Source: Clostridiales bacterium (GTDB lineage Bacteria; Bacillota; Clostridia; Christensenellales; Aristaeellaceae). Taken from it: a stretch of DNA of 64,000 nt. Under the pieces are notes generated by a model that did not search any database, had not been told where the DNA came from, and saw only the letters and a program-made list of their open reading frames with translations. Made by a program: the position numbers and the translations under genes. Shown here piece after piece: positions 55,416 to 63,988 of this stretch; the first letter of the stretch is position 1; every line of letters begins with the position of its first letter. The stretch lies in NCBI GenBank assembly GCA_012517815.1, contig JAAYUF010000156.1, positions 41,334 to 105,333 on the forward strand, written 5' to 3'.

Positions 55416-56026
55416 GCTTGCATGCCTCCCAGCAGCTCCGGATTCACATGCAGGAGGCTTGCGATCAGCCGGAGGACCTCCCGCTTTTTAACGGCGAACC
55501 ATTCCGGGGTGGCATCCTGAACAGGCTGCCGGTGGACAAACCCGGCGGTGCCGTGCACCAGAAATGCCGCGAGCTCCCGTACCGATGCCTCCGGCTGCCC
55601 AAGGACGCCCGTGGCAATCGCCCTTTGCAGGATGGCCGCGATACAGGGCTCCAGTCCTTCCAGCGTTTTCTGGCGCAGCGCAAGTTCTACGGTCCAATGC
55701 AAGCCGCCGTTCATCGACAGATAGGTTTCGGCGGTGTTGGCAAAAAGGAAAAAAAGCTGGTCCAGCAGTTGCTGCAAAGGCAGGCTCGTGTCATTGGCAA
55801 TCGCGCCGAAACGCGCCGCGTACTGCTTGAAATAGAGATCCATCGCCGCTTCAAACAACTCGCTTTTGGATTTGAAATAGTGGTAGAACATCCCCACTTC
55901 TCCGTTTACCTCGCCCAGGATCATACGCACCGAGGTGCCGGCATAGCCATTTTTCAAAAACAGCCTGAGGGCCGCCTGGGTCAGTTCCTCCCGTTTTCCG
56001 CCTTCCAATACCGCCTTGCGCGCCAT
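55412..56026 (-). CDS. TetR-family repressor
   Basis: 204 residues. N-terminal helix-turn-helix 'LTQAALRLFLKNGYAGTSVRMILGEVNGEVGMFYHYFKSKSELF', helical ligand domain after it. Likely represses its own operon with the EFR1-type gene through the dyad at 56042-56064. ATG at 56026 follows GGAGG. Confidence 0.92.
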   Translation of the reverse strand: MARKAVLEGGKREELTQAALRLFLKNGYAGTSVRMILGEVNGEVGMFYHYFKSKSELFEAAMDLYFKQYAARFGAIANDTSLPLQQLLDQLFFLFANTAETYLSMNGGLHWTVELALRQKTLEGLEPCIAAILQRAIATGVLGQPEASVRELAAFLVHGTAGFVHRQPVQDATPEWFAVKKREVLRLIASLLHVNPELLGGMQA

Positions 56027-56041
56027 GGAGCGCCTCCTTCA

Positions 56042-56120
56042 TAAACAGAATACCGTTCTGTTTACAAGAATAGCCGATTCTTCTTCTGTTGTCAATGGAT
56101 AAACAGAATATCGTTCTCAA
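56042..56120 (-). promoter_or_regulatory. TetR-operon promoter with dyad operator
   Basis: On the minus strand TTGACA (56095-56090), 17-bp spacer, TATTCT (56072-56067). TAAACAGAA-N5-TTCTGTTTA (56042-56064) is a perfect 9-bp dyad downstream of the -10. A second, imperfect copy (AAACAGAATATCGTTCT) begins at 56101, upstream of the -35. Confidence 0.8.
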
Positions 56121-56208
56121 TATTTATGTGAAAGCAGGGATGAAATCGGCTCAGCAAAGGGACATCGTGCCGCTTCTTGATACGAAGCATGACTGGCACC
56201 CGCGCCCG

Positions 56209-57484
56209 GATGGTCGCCGGCCGTCCTCCGCGATTCAGCATGTCCATCATCGCCGGACACAGCATTTAGGCAGGCTGTCGTCTGTAGAAAACACGGATTT
56301 GGACTTGGTCACCTTGCGCAACTGGCGGTTGAAACCCTCGATGGCCTTGGTGGTATAGATGATCTTGCGCACCTCGGCCGGATACTTGAAATAGGTGCTC
56401 GGCCCCGCCCGGTTGGCCCGCCAGGACTGCACCGTTTTGGGGTATTTCTTGCCCCAGAGATCCTCAAAACGATCCAGTTCGGAAAGAGCGGCAGGCTCGT
56501 CCACGGCGGCGTACACGCGCTTGAGATCGGCCATCAGCGGCTTAATATCCTTGTAGGACACAAACCGTGTGGTGTTGCGGATTTGGTGAATCACGCACTT
56601 CTGAATCTGTGCCTTGGGATAAACGGCCTCAATCGCGTCGGGGAAGCCCGTCAGGCCGTCCACGCTAACGATCAGCATGTCCGCAACCCCTCGGTTTTTC
56701 AGGTTGTTCAGCACCGTCAGCCAGAACTTCGCGCTCTCGTTCTCGCCGATATACATACCCAGCACGTCGCGCTGGCCTTCCATGTCCAGCCCGATGACGA
56801 TGTAGACGGCCTTCTTGACGATCTGCCCCTCGGCCCGCACATGGAAATGAATGGCGTCCATATACACCACCGCATAGAGCTCCTGCAGCGGGCGCGCCTG
56901 CCATTCCTTGACCACGGGGAGGATTTTGTCAGTGATGCGGCTGATGGTGCTGTCCGAAACGTCCAGCCCGTAAATTTCCTTGATGTGCCCTTCGATGTCG
57001 CCGGTGGTCATGCCCTTGGCATACATCGACAGGATTTTCTCCTCGATGTCGCCCGTAAGGGTGGTTTGCTGCTTTTTGACCAGTTCCGGCTCGAACTCAC
57101 CTTTGCGGTCTCGGGGCACCTGAATATCCACGTCGCCGAAGCTGGTTTTCAGCGTCTTTTCGCTATGGCCGTTCCGGCTGTTGTCGGTATCTTTATTGCG
57201 AAAATCGTACCTGCTGTAGCCAAGCTCTTCATCCAGTTCGCCCTCAAGGCCTTGATTCACAAAGGTTGCGATCATGTCCTTGAACAGCTCCCGAATATCC
57301 TCCATGGATTTGATCCCCGCGCCTTCCATGAGCTGTCCGAGTTGCGCCCTGCGTGCTTTCTGCTCCGGGGTGATTCTGCTCTTTGCCATAAATGAAACCT
57401 CTATGCTGTCTCTATCCTATCACAGCCTGGAGGTTTATTAAAAATGCTAGATGGTCTCAATCTGTGTTGTTTTAAGGACCATCT
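56209..57484 (-). mobile_element. IS256-family insertion sequence remnant, ends tentative
   Basis: Transposase gene 56247-57389 plus flanks. GATGGTC (56209-56215) on the left faces GACCATC (57477-57483) on the right and may be the outer end of the terminal repeats. The right flank also has AGATGGTC/GACCATCT (57449-57456 and 57477-57484). No target duplication could be confirmed. Confidence 0.55.
56247..57389 (-). CDS. IS256-family (mutator) transposase, C-terminus damaged
   Basis: 380 residues. DDE residues are in 'VVYMDAIHFHVR', 'LIVSVDGLTGFPDAI' and 'KAIEGFNRQLRK'; 'IHQIRNTTRFVSYKD' is the family C/H region. It ends 'SVFSTDDSLPKCCVRR', whereas intact relatives continue '...LKMLYLAM'. Adding one A to the AAA after 'DSLP' would restore 'KMLCPAMMD', so a single-base deletion has shifted the frame, and the matching sequence stops soon after. 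Probably inactive or weakly active. ATG at 57389. Confidence 0.88.
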   Translation of the reverse strand: MAKSRITPEQKARRAQLGQLMEGAGIKSMEDIRELFKDMIATFVNQGLEGELDEELGYSRYDFRNKDTDNSRNGHSEKTLKTSFGDVDIQVPRDRKGEFEPELVKKQQTTLTGDIEEKILSMYAKGMTTGDIEGHIKEIYGLDVSDSTISRITDKILPVVKEWQARPLQELYAVVYMDAIHFHVRAEGQIVKKAVYIVIGLDMEGQRDVLGMYIGENESAKFWLTVLNNLKNRGVADMLIVSVDGLTGFPDAIEAVYPKAQIQKCVIHQIRNTTRFVSYKDIKPLMADLKRVYAAVDEPAALSELDRFEDLWGKKYPKTVQSWRANRAGPSTYFKYPAEVRKIIYTTKAIEGFNRQLRKVTKSKSVFSTDDSLPKCCVRR

Positions 57485-57706
57485 GTAATTAGCATCGTAC
57501 TGATCGTGGTATTCATGTACAACCGGTATGAGACAGCGACATACGCCAATATCACGTTGCCGTATATCAGGGAAGATGATGAACTGAATCAAATTAAACG
57601 GATTCGACGGCTAAATGCATGCAGTGAGTGCTTATGCATGATATTTCATGCCGGTCAGCACCCGCTAACGGGCTTGTCTTTGACAAAGAGCTTGATTTTC
57701 TGGTAG
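57485..57706 (+). pseudogene. Possible C-terminal remnant of a membrane protein cut by the IS
   Basis: Frame beginning at the IS boundary reads a hydrophobic stretch 'ISIVLIVVFMYNRY' followed by polar 'EDDELNQIKRIRRLN'. It has no ribosome binding site of its own. The matching N-terminal part was not found on the other side of the IS. Confidence 0.25.
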
Positions 57707-57721
57707 TTGGAATGGTATAAT
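57692..57721 (+). promoter_or_regulatory. Promoter of the secreted-protein pair
   Basis: TTGATT (57692-57697), 18-bp spacer, TATAAT (57716-57721), about 55 bp before the first start codon. Confidence 0.6.
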
Positions 57722-57781
57722 TTTCAAAATATATACGATCTGTTCTCAATCCACGCAGCGTACACGTGAAGGAGCCTGAAT

Positions 57782-58588
57782 ATGAAACACAGAACGGCAG
57801 TTGCGTATCTAGTTCTTTTACTCTATGTCTGTTTTTCGCTGCCATGGCCTGTCCCTGCTCGCGCCGATCAGCCTGCGGAAGTCAATACGCAAGCCGCTGC
57901 AACAATACCGGGTTTTGTCAAAGAACAAAGAGAAATTCTGCCTCTGCCGGAACCGTTCAAATGGCCGGAGGATTCGATGGCGTTTGCGAGCTTGCTGATG
58001 GACAACTATGAGACGGTTCATGTGGGGGAACCCATCGCTGTCTTTGAACCGAGTAACGCAACGACAACCATCGGCACGGACGGAACTGTGTTTATCGGCC
58101 GGCAATCCGATGGGAAAGCGATCGGCATAATCACGCTCCACCAGCCGGTAGACGCTTATTTTGAGCACGCCGGCAGCAACTTCGCCGTGTTGGTTCGCTT
58201 CAGGTCCGATGATGCCGGAAGCTTGCGATGGATATATCGGGGCCGGTTTGGAAGGATTCATCTGGAGTTTATGCAGGGCTTGTATCCGGCCATCAGCACA
58301 TCCGTCGATGCCGCGGCCATGGTGATGCTCAACCAAAAATGGAACGATTATGTTTATACGCCGGGCGAGTGGGCGTATGCGTTTTTCGGCATGATGAGTA
58401 CGGGGCAGATTCACTGTTATCTATGGGCGGAGAATAACCCGGACAGCTTCAATGAACATATCTCTTTTGGTACGGAATCGGAAAGGACGGAGAATATGCC
58501 GGAATTCTCCGTGGAGCTTGGGAGTGAGGGCGGATCCGTTGTCATTTCCGATCTCTGGTTCTTCTCATACGAAAGGATGATCCGATGA
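57782..58588 (+). CDS. Secreted protein with one jelly-roll-like module
   Basis: 268 residues, Sec signal peptide ('YLVLLLYVCFSLPWPVPARA'). The mature part is one beta-rich module with 'NFAVLVRFRSDDAGSLRW', 'WAYAFFGMMSTGQIHCYLWAENNP' and the closing strand 'ISDLWFFSYERM'. The same pattern occurs twice in the next protein. Function unknown; a ConA/LamG-like carbohydrate- or protein-binding fold is my guess. The stop overlaps the next start (ATGA). GC content is lower than in the rest of the window. Confidence 0.8.
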   Translation: MKHRTAVAYLVLLLYVCFSLPWPVPARADQPAEVNTQAAATIPGFVKEQREILPLPEPFKWPEDSMAFASLLMDNYETVHVGEPIAVFEPSNATTTIGTDGTVFIGRQSDGKAIGIITLHQPVDAYFEHAGSNFAVLVRFRSDDAGSLRWIYRGRFGRIHLEFMQGLYPAISTSVDAAAMVMLNQKWNDYVYTPGEWAYAFFGMMSTGQIHCYLWAENNPDSFNEHISFGTESERTENMPEFSVELGSEGGSVVISDLWFFSYERMIR

Positions 58589-61500
58589 GCAATCTGTCCA
58601 GGCTCAAGATTTTCTCCGTGGTATGCCTTTCGCTGCTGCTACTCGTAACGGTCGGAAACGCCGCGATGATCGTACGCGTTGCTTCAGATCCGCATATGAC
58701 ACTGGAATCCACGCCGGACGAGGTTCTTTCGTCCGTGCTGGGCGAATGGGAGCTTGTCAAGGGCATGCAAGGCGTGACGCTGATGGATGCCTTATCGTTT
58801 TCCTCGGATTCCCGCAAGCACGCAATGAAAACCATGGACGGCTATGTGCGATGCACGGTCTACAGCCCCGTCAACGGATATCTGCGAGTATCCGATATTC
58901 TGAACTATATGCCGGATATTGGCACGAGGAATTATGCCGTTTTATGGAAGGTCAGACCGTCGGAAACCAGCGAGTGGTTTCAGTTTTCGGTGGAGATCGC
59001 CGGCGGGCGTTTCGAGGTTAACATTCCCAACCGGTTGAATCATGAGTTTATTTCCCACATTGGGAATAAAAGCATCGAACCGGCCGGCGCAGCGGACAAT
59101 GCGCTGGAGTTTCAATCGGATCAATGGTATTACGTGCTTATCTCCTTTAACCACGCGTATACCTATCGGTATGTGATGTGGCAGGCGGCCAATCCCCTGG
59201 AATATATGGATCAGCAGTATGACTTCAGCCCGTACTTCAAGAACGGCAATCCTTCGTTTGGTAAGCATATGACGGCGGAGATTTCCTTTTCCACAAGCGC
59301 AAACGAAGCCTGCATGGATGTGGAATCCGTCCAATTGTATAAATACGACGAAATGCCGGCATATGATGCATCAGATGCCGCGCAAGCCGGTACCGCCGCT
59401 TCCGGGACCACGGATGCTGCCGCAGGCACGGCGGAAGTAGCGCAGACCGGGGACACTACTGCAAGCGCTGCCGCAGATACGGGCACGGAAGGGGAGGCGG
59501 TTACGTTTATACCGCAAGCCTTGCAGCCGATTGAGAAAGACCCGTTCAGGCTGCCGCTCAGCATAGACCGTTCCGGCGAGTATACGGAGCTGCCCGTTGT
59601 GCAGCCCCATATCGGTGAAACAGCCAGTCGGCAAGAGATCGCGGCTGCGGTTCTGGTTTCGCCGCGCGAAGTGGTGATGCTGCAAAATGAGGCGCTGGCA
59701 AATACCATCAACTTACAGGCGACGAATGCGGCGTTTACAACCGCGGTGAGCGCGGAAAGCGGCGTTGTCCGCGCGCTGATCCAAACGGAGAGCAGCGGGC
59801 AGGGAGAAGCGCAGGATATTTGGGGCAAGCTGTATTTCGACAAACTGAGCCAGGCGTTGGAAGAGGCTGGCAGTATTCGGGAGGGCGCAGCAAGCGCGGT
59901 TGCGGTGAAGTTCCGCTATACGGGAATCAACAGCGGCCTGTCTCTGTTTTTGGAGAACAAGTTCCTTTCCGTCAACGTTGGGCTTGGGTGTGACGGAGCG
60001 CTCAGCATTTATGCCATGAAAAATGGAACGGCGTACCAAATGGAGGATCTCGGAGATGTCGGAGTGGATTCCATTCGGATGCTGGAAAACCAATGGTACG
60101 AAACACTGCTGGCGATCGACGGATATTATGGCTGTGTTTTCATCGTCTGGCAGGTGGACGATCCGCAGAACCGCTCGTTTTTTGCCTGCGACCTGAGCGA
60201 TACGTATCGGTCGATAGGAACCGGGGATTCCACCAGCTTCTGGTCCGGCATCAACCTGTGGACCCATGCCAGCGAGGTTACTGTCGAGCTCGAATCCGTT
60301 TCCGTGTTCGAGTTTAGCGATTTCGTTGGCTCCGTTGCCAACGGCAGGGGTACCTCGCAGCGTTATACCTATCGCAACGACGCCGAAAAATACCGGCTTG
60401 CCGTACAGCTCTTCAACGAAGGCGATTATTATAACGCATACCTGCTTCTCAAGGAGTTGGTCGGTTACAGCACAAGCCGTTCGTACCGCAGAGAATGCGA
60501 ACGGGTTTTAGTCACGGTTCCGCTGAAGGGATGGGCCCTCGCCAACGGGGTCATTCATTCCATGCTGCATGGAGCGGCGCCGAAGTCTCCGTACCTGTAT
60601 ATCTTTCAGACTGAGGCACTGGAAACGCTTGATCTATCGGGCTGGGAGGTTGGGGATCTGGGCTTTCTCCGCTATTTTCCCAACCTGAAGGAACTCATCC
60701 TTGACGACAACATGATCACGGATTTGACGCCGCTGAAGGACTTGTACGCGCTGGAACGGTTGTCGCTTGCTAATAACGGCATCTCGGACCTGACTCCGCT
60801 GTCCAACCTGACCAACTTGCGGTATCTCAACCTGAGCGGCAACGTAATTGACGATGTAGCGTGCCTGGGCAATCTGCGCCATTTACAGGAGTTGGATCTG
60901 TCGCTGAACAACATCCATTCCCTTGGCGGTTTATTTACGCTTACAGACCTGAAATCGGCGGATCTGAGCTACAATTTCATCACATCCGTGAACGCTTTGG
61001 GTAATGCGAATCTTCGTGAGCTGAACATTGTCAACACCAATATTAACAATCTGTGGGCTGTCTCAGGGCTTGACACGCTGGAAGTGCTGAAGGCCGGGTA
61101 CTGTTTTGAGCACTTTGATGATGCGGAAATCTATCTGCTGGATAAGAAGTACAGGGCTGACCGAACGGTTCCTCATCAATTATATGGTGTTGAAGCGATA
61201 AACGGCTTCACAAACCTCAAGACGCTGTATCTGGCTAGCCTGAGCACACAAACGATGAAACCGTTCTCACGGCTGTCGGCGTTGGAAAGCCTTACGCTGT
61301 ATGCGTATTCCGGGCCTGCTGACTATGACGTTCTCGGAGGGCTGACAGGCTTGAAGGAGCTCAGTCTGGATGGCGCGGGGAGCGGCTTGACCAGCTTGCA
61401 TTTCCTTGCGAACCTTACCAATCTTGAGACGCTGGAAATAGGCGGTGGGGCCATGTCGGGCGGCGCTGCGCCGATCAAGAACCTCGTTCACTTGAGAAAA

Positions 61501-62577
61501 CTGGCGCTTAGCGGCATTGATGATGACCTTTCTTTCCTGAAAGGGCTGGATCAATTGCGGGAACTACGCCTGGATGGCTGGGATAACGTCAAGGATTTTT
61601 CACCAATTACAGCTCTGAAAAGCCTTGAATATCTGGATTTGCATAACACGCCGATTCTGGACTTTTCCTTGATTTCACAAATCAAGACGCTGCGCTGCAT
61701 TAAAATCCTGAACAAAAAAATCAACAGCATCGTAGGGATCGAGAAGCTGACAGAGTTGGAATACCTCTATCTGGGCGTTTCACAGTACTCCAAACGCAGC
61801 AATAAAGCGCAGTTGGATCAAAGTTTGCTACGTGATCTGGAGAACCTGAAATTTGTGTACGTGGCAATTGGCGGAGTGGGCGGTGCTGGCGGGGAGGACG
61901 TTTGTTACGGTTCGGGAAGCGAAGCGTATATCCAGACGTTGGAACTGCCGTCGAAAAGCGCGGCAAAGAGCTGGGAGTATCAGCAGATTCGCATCAATAC
62001 AGCGGCAAACGATCGCCAAATTGACACACCGCCAACCGATCCTTACCTGATCATTCATTTAGATACCGAGGGTACTGATCAGCCGGTAACGTTGCACATC
62101 CATCCAAACATCCGGGTTCTGGGGATCGTATCCGACTCCGGAAAGCAGATTACCCTCGATCTTGATTGCACGGATGCGATGGCGTTGGAGTACCTCTTTG
62201 TCGGCCATGTCGATTGTTATTGGAATGACAGCGATGGATATGGGAGCGGCAATTTCTCGATGAATGATCTGGACGGTCTTGTGGGCTGTGCTAACCTTCG
62301 GGAGATTTACATCACTTCCGCTGGGATTTCGGATATCAGCGGTCTTGCGGGTTGTGAAAAGCTGGAATTTGTAGATTTAAGGGAGAACAAGATTAAGGAC
62401 ATATCGGCGCTTTCAGATAAAAAGTATCTCTCGCAGCTCAAGTTGAAAGCAAACAAGATAGCGAATTATGAAGAATTATTTCAATGCATTCGCTTGAATA
62501 GCCTGGATGTGAAGCTGCCGGGGGACGAAATGAGCATCATAAAGCAACTGCCGCTGTATGGCCAAAGATTGGAATAA
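58585..62577 (+). CDS. Large secreted leucine-rich-repeat protein
   Basis: 1330 residues. N-terminal hydrophobic signal/anchor (~8-28). Module 1 (~30-260: 'NYAVLWKVRPSETSEWFQF', 'WYYVLISFNHAYTYRYVMWQAANP', 'VESVQLYKYDEM'); Ala/Thr-rich linker (~262-305); module 2 (~345-585: 'WYETLLAIDGYYGCVFIVWQVDDP', 'LESVSVFEFSDF'); a TPR-like stretch (~595-640); then internalin-type ~22-residue LRRs (~675-1318), e.g. 'LKELILDDNMITDLTPLKDL'. No LPXTG or other sorting signal is visible at the C-terminus. Likely a surface or secreted adhesion/recognition protein. Co-transcribed with the preceding gene, whose module is homologous. Confidence 0.88.
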   Translation: MSNLSRLKIFSVVCLSLLLLVTVGNAAMIVRVASDPHMTLESTPDEVLSSVLGEWELVKGMQGVTLMDALSFSSDSRKHAMKTMDGYVRCTVYSPVNGYLRVSDILNYMPDIGTRNYAVLWKVRPSETSEWFQFSVEIAGGRFEVNIPNRLNHEFISHIGNKSIEPAGAADNALEFQSDQWYYVLISFNHAYTYRYVMWQAANPLEYMDQQYDFSPYFKNGNPSFGKHMTAEISFSTSANEACMDVESVQLYKYDEMPAYDASDAAQAGTAASGTTDAAAGTAEVAQTGDTTASAAADTGTEGEAVTFIPQALQPIEKDPFRLPLSIDRSGEYTELPVVQPHIGETASRQEIAAAVLVSPREVVMLQNEALANTINLQATNAAFTTAVSAESGVVRALIQTESSGQGEAQDIWGKLYFDKLSQALEEAGSIREGAASAVAVKFRYTGINSGLSLFLENKFLSVNVGLGCDGALSIYAMKNGTAYQMEDLGDVGVDSIRMLENQWYETLLAIDGYYGCVFIVWQVDDPQNRSFFACDLSDTYRSIGTGDSTSFWSGINLWTHASEVTVELESVSVFEFSDFVGSVANGRGTSQRYTYRNDAEKYRLAVQLFNEGDYYNAYLLLKELVGYSTSRSYRRECERVLVTVPLKGWALANGVIHSMLHGAAPKSPYLYIFQTEALETLDLSGWEVGDLGFLRYFPNLKELILDDNMITDLTPLKDLYALERLSLANNGISDLTPLSNLTNLRYLNLSGNVIDDVACLGNLRHLQELDLSLNNIHSLGGLFTLTDLKSADLSYNFITSVNALGNANLRELNIVNTNINNLWAVSGLDTLEVLKAGYCFEHFDDAEIYLLDKKYRADRTVPHQLYGVEAINGFTNLKTLYLASLSTQTMKPFSRLSALESLTLYAYSGPADYDVLGGLTGLKELSLDGAGSGLTSLHFLANLTNLETLEIGGGAMSGGAAPIKNLVHLRKLALSGIDDDLSFLKGLDQLRELRLDGWDNVKDFSPITALKSLEYLDLHNTPILDFSLISQIKTLRCIKILNKKINSIVGIEKLTELEYLYLGVSQYSKRSNKAQLDQSLLRDLENLKFVYVAIGGVGGAGGEDVCYGSGSEAYIQTLELPSKSAAKSWEYQQIRINTAANDRQIDTPPTDPYLIIHLDTEGTDQPVTLHIHPNIRVLGIVSDSGKQITLDLDCTDAMALEYLFVGHVDCYWNDSDGYGSGNFSMNDLDGLVGCANLREIYITSAGISDISGLAGCEKLEFVDLRENKIKDISALSDKKYLSQLKLKANKIANYEELFQCIRLNSLDVKLPGDEMSIIKQLPLYGQRLE

Positions 62578-62660
62578 AGGAACGCACAACCCCATACATA
62601 TCAGTTATCGACAAAGGGATTCTGCGACGATCCATTTCTGACAGGTCGGTTGCCGGACAA

Positions 62661-62692
62661 CCCTCGCTGTCTTATAGATGGCGAGGGAGTTT
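62661..62692 (+). terminator. Weak terminator after the LRR gene
   Basis: CCCTCGC (62661-62667) pairs with GCGAGGG (62681-62687), followed by AGTTT. Short T-tract, 13-nt loop. Confidence 0.35.
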
Positions 62693-62756
62693 CGGTATTC
62701 CCGGTACGCATACGCCGCCTTCCTGTCTGTGACAGGTGGAGGGCTAACCCTCCGGG

Positions 62757-63170
62757 ATGGAGGATGCAGTAAAGACCGCAACACAAAAAGAGCGAATCAC
62801 GCATCTGCGCGCACTGGGTGAAAGTGACGCAAGGCAGTTTGTCATTTCGTTTGTCCAATCTGGGGAATCAGCGTTTGGCATCCGCGACCGTGGTGCGGGA
62901 TCAATGGCCGGAGAAAACCGCGCTGGCGCGCAGCACCTATTGGCGGCCCGCGCAGGCGGCCAAGGCATGGGGTTGCAGGTACCAGACCGCCCGCCGCTGG
63001 CTGCTGGCGCACCCGGATCATGCAGCCATGCTGGAACCGGCCGAGACGTTCGGCCGGGTTCGCCGTCAGCCCGCCATGCTGGCGGGGCAGGAACGCACGC
63101 GCAGTTCGCGGGGCAATCCCCTTTGGCGTGACAGCGCTTCGCAGACGGCGCTTGTTTGTCGCCGCTGGAA
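62757..63170 (+). pseudogene. Possible frameshifted small HTH-like gene
   Basis: The frame from ATG 62757 gives a protein-like start ('TQKERITHLRALGESDARQF') that degrades after ~45 residues, while an overlapping frame then becomes protein-like ('TYWRPAQAAKAWGCRYQTAR', 'ERTRSSRGNPLWRDSA'). Together they would make a ~130-residue protein with a helix-turn-helix-like centre. I do not recognise the family. Confidence 0.25.
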
Positions 63171-63616
63171 GCGGCGGCGGCTCACGCCGCTTTCTCCTGC
63201 TGCCCCACCGTGGGAACCGAGCGGCCACTGTCGGCCAACATTGCCGGTTTGGTATGGTTTTACGCCTCCATGTGGCGCAAAACCTTATTTTTATTATGTT
63301 TCTGTGATTTTGCCTGTGCGTGTCAAATGAGCCGGCGCATTCTGGATCGCGTTTCGCTGGCAATGGGTGCGTGGTATATATCAGCGGCCCCCGCGCGCAA
63401 GCATGGGGCCGCTGTGGAGGGTTGGGTGGTGTGCTCCTTCGTCGGCGGGCTCGGCGCGCGTGGAGGGGCCTTTTGGGGTAAACGGCACGCTAACGCATGT
63501 TTAGGGTTGCGTTGCCTTGCGGACTGGTATATTTTCTAGGGCAAGGGCAAAACGATGCCCGCCGTGTGACAACTCACGGCGGGCGAACCGAGGTCTGGCG
63601 TGTTCCAGTCACGCTT

Positions 63617-63708
63617 TGGCGGAGAAGGCGGGATTCGAACCCGCGTGCCGTTCATCACGGCAACACGATTTCCAGTCGTGCTCGTTATGACCACTTCGAT
63701 ACTTCTCC
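63617..63708 (-). tRNA. tRNA-Ser (anticodon GGA)
   Basis: Minus-strand class II tRNA with acceptor stem GGAGAAG (63708-63702) pairing with CTTCTCC (63627-63621), G discriminator and encoded CCA (63619-63617). Anticodon stem CACGA/TCGTG encloses CTGGAAA, giving anticodon GGA. The T arm reads GCGGGTTCGAATCCCGC, and the long variable arm is typical for Ser. Confidence 0.95.
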
Positions 63709-63800
63709 ATTGTCGCCACGCGGCGGTATCGCGTATCGGCTCGCTCTGAAACGCGCCCGGCATCACCCGGCGGCCTTGCCGCCCGACTCGCAACAATCGG

Positions 63801-63830
63801 ATTATACTACGGTTCCGCTTGACTTGTCAA
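63801..63830 (-). promoter_or_regulatory. tRNA-Ser promoter
   Basis: On the minus strand TTGACA (63830-63825), 18-bp spacer, TATAAT (63806-63801), about 90 bp upstream of the mature tRNA. Confidence 0.8.
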
Positions 63831-63952
63831 TTTGTTTTTCTGCGTATGGCTCCAGATTTCTGTAGGTTTGTCAAACATGTTGGACAGTGTGGTTGCGAAG
63901 GAACTCACGGGGCGAGAGCCAGCGAAGCGGTCGCATGGGGAGATCGTTACTG

Positions 63953-63988
63953 CGATTTTGGTGGGCAGCGAGCTGCCCACCAAAATCG
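63953..63988. repeat. Perfect 17-bp inverted repeat at the window end
   Basis: CGATTTTGGTGGGCAGC (63953-63969) and its exact complement GCTGCCCACCAAAATCG (63972-63988) separated by GA. No T-tract follows. It could be a terminator for a gene beyond the window, or a protein-binding or mobile-element end. Confidence 0.8.

Larger units (their letters stand above)
57390..57781. other. 392-bp spacer: IS end, gene remnant and promoter
   Basis: Contains the right end of the IS256-type element, an open frame 57485-57706 that may be a gene remnant, and a promoter at 57692-57721. Confidence 0.55.
62578..63616. other. 1.04-kb interval, one possible broken gene
   Basis: After the LRR gene: a weak hairpin at 62661-62687, a GGAGGG-CTAA-CCCTCC hairpin at 62738-62753, a possible frameshifted gene (62757-63170), then sequence with no recognised feature up to the tRNA. 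Confidence 0.5.

Noticed and set aside
57680..57685. TTGACA as -35 of the secreted-pair promoter
   Set aside because: It would lie 30 bp from the -10 TATAAT; TTGATT at 57692 has an 18-bp spacer and fits better.
63156..63539. 127-codon frame upstream of the tRNA
   Set aside because: No ribosome binding site, mixed composition, no recognisable domain.
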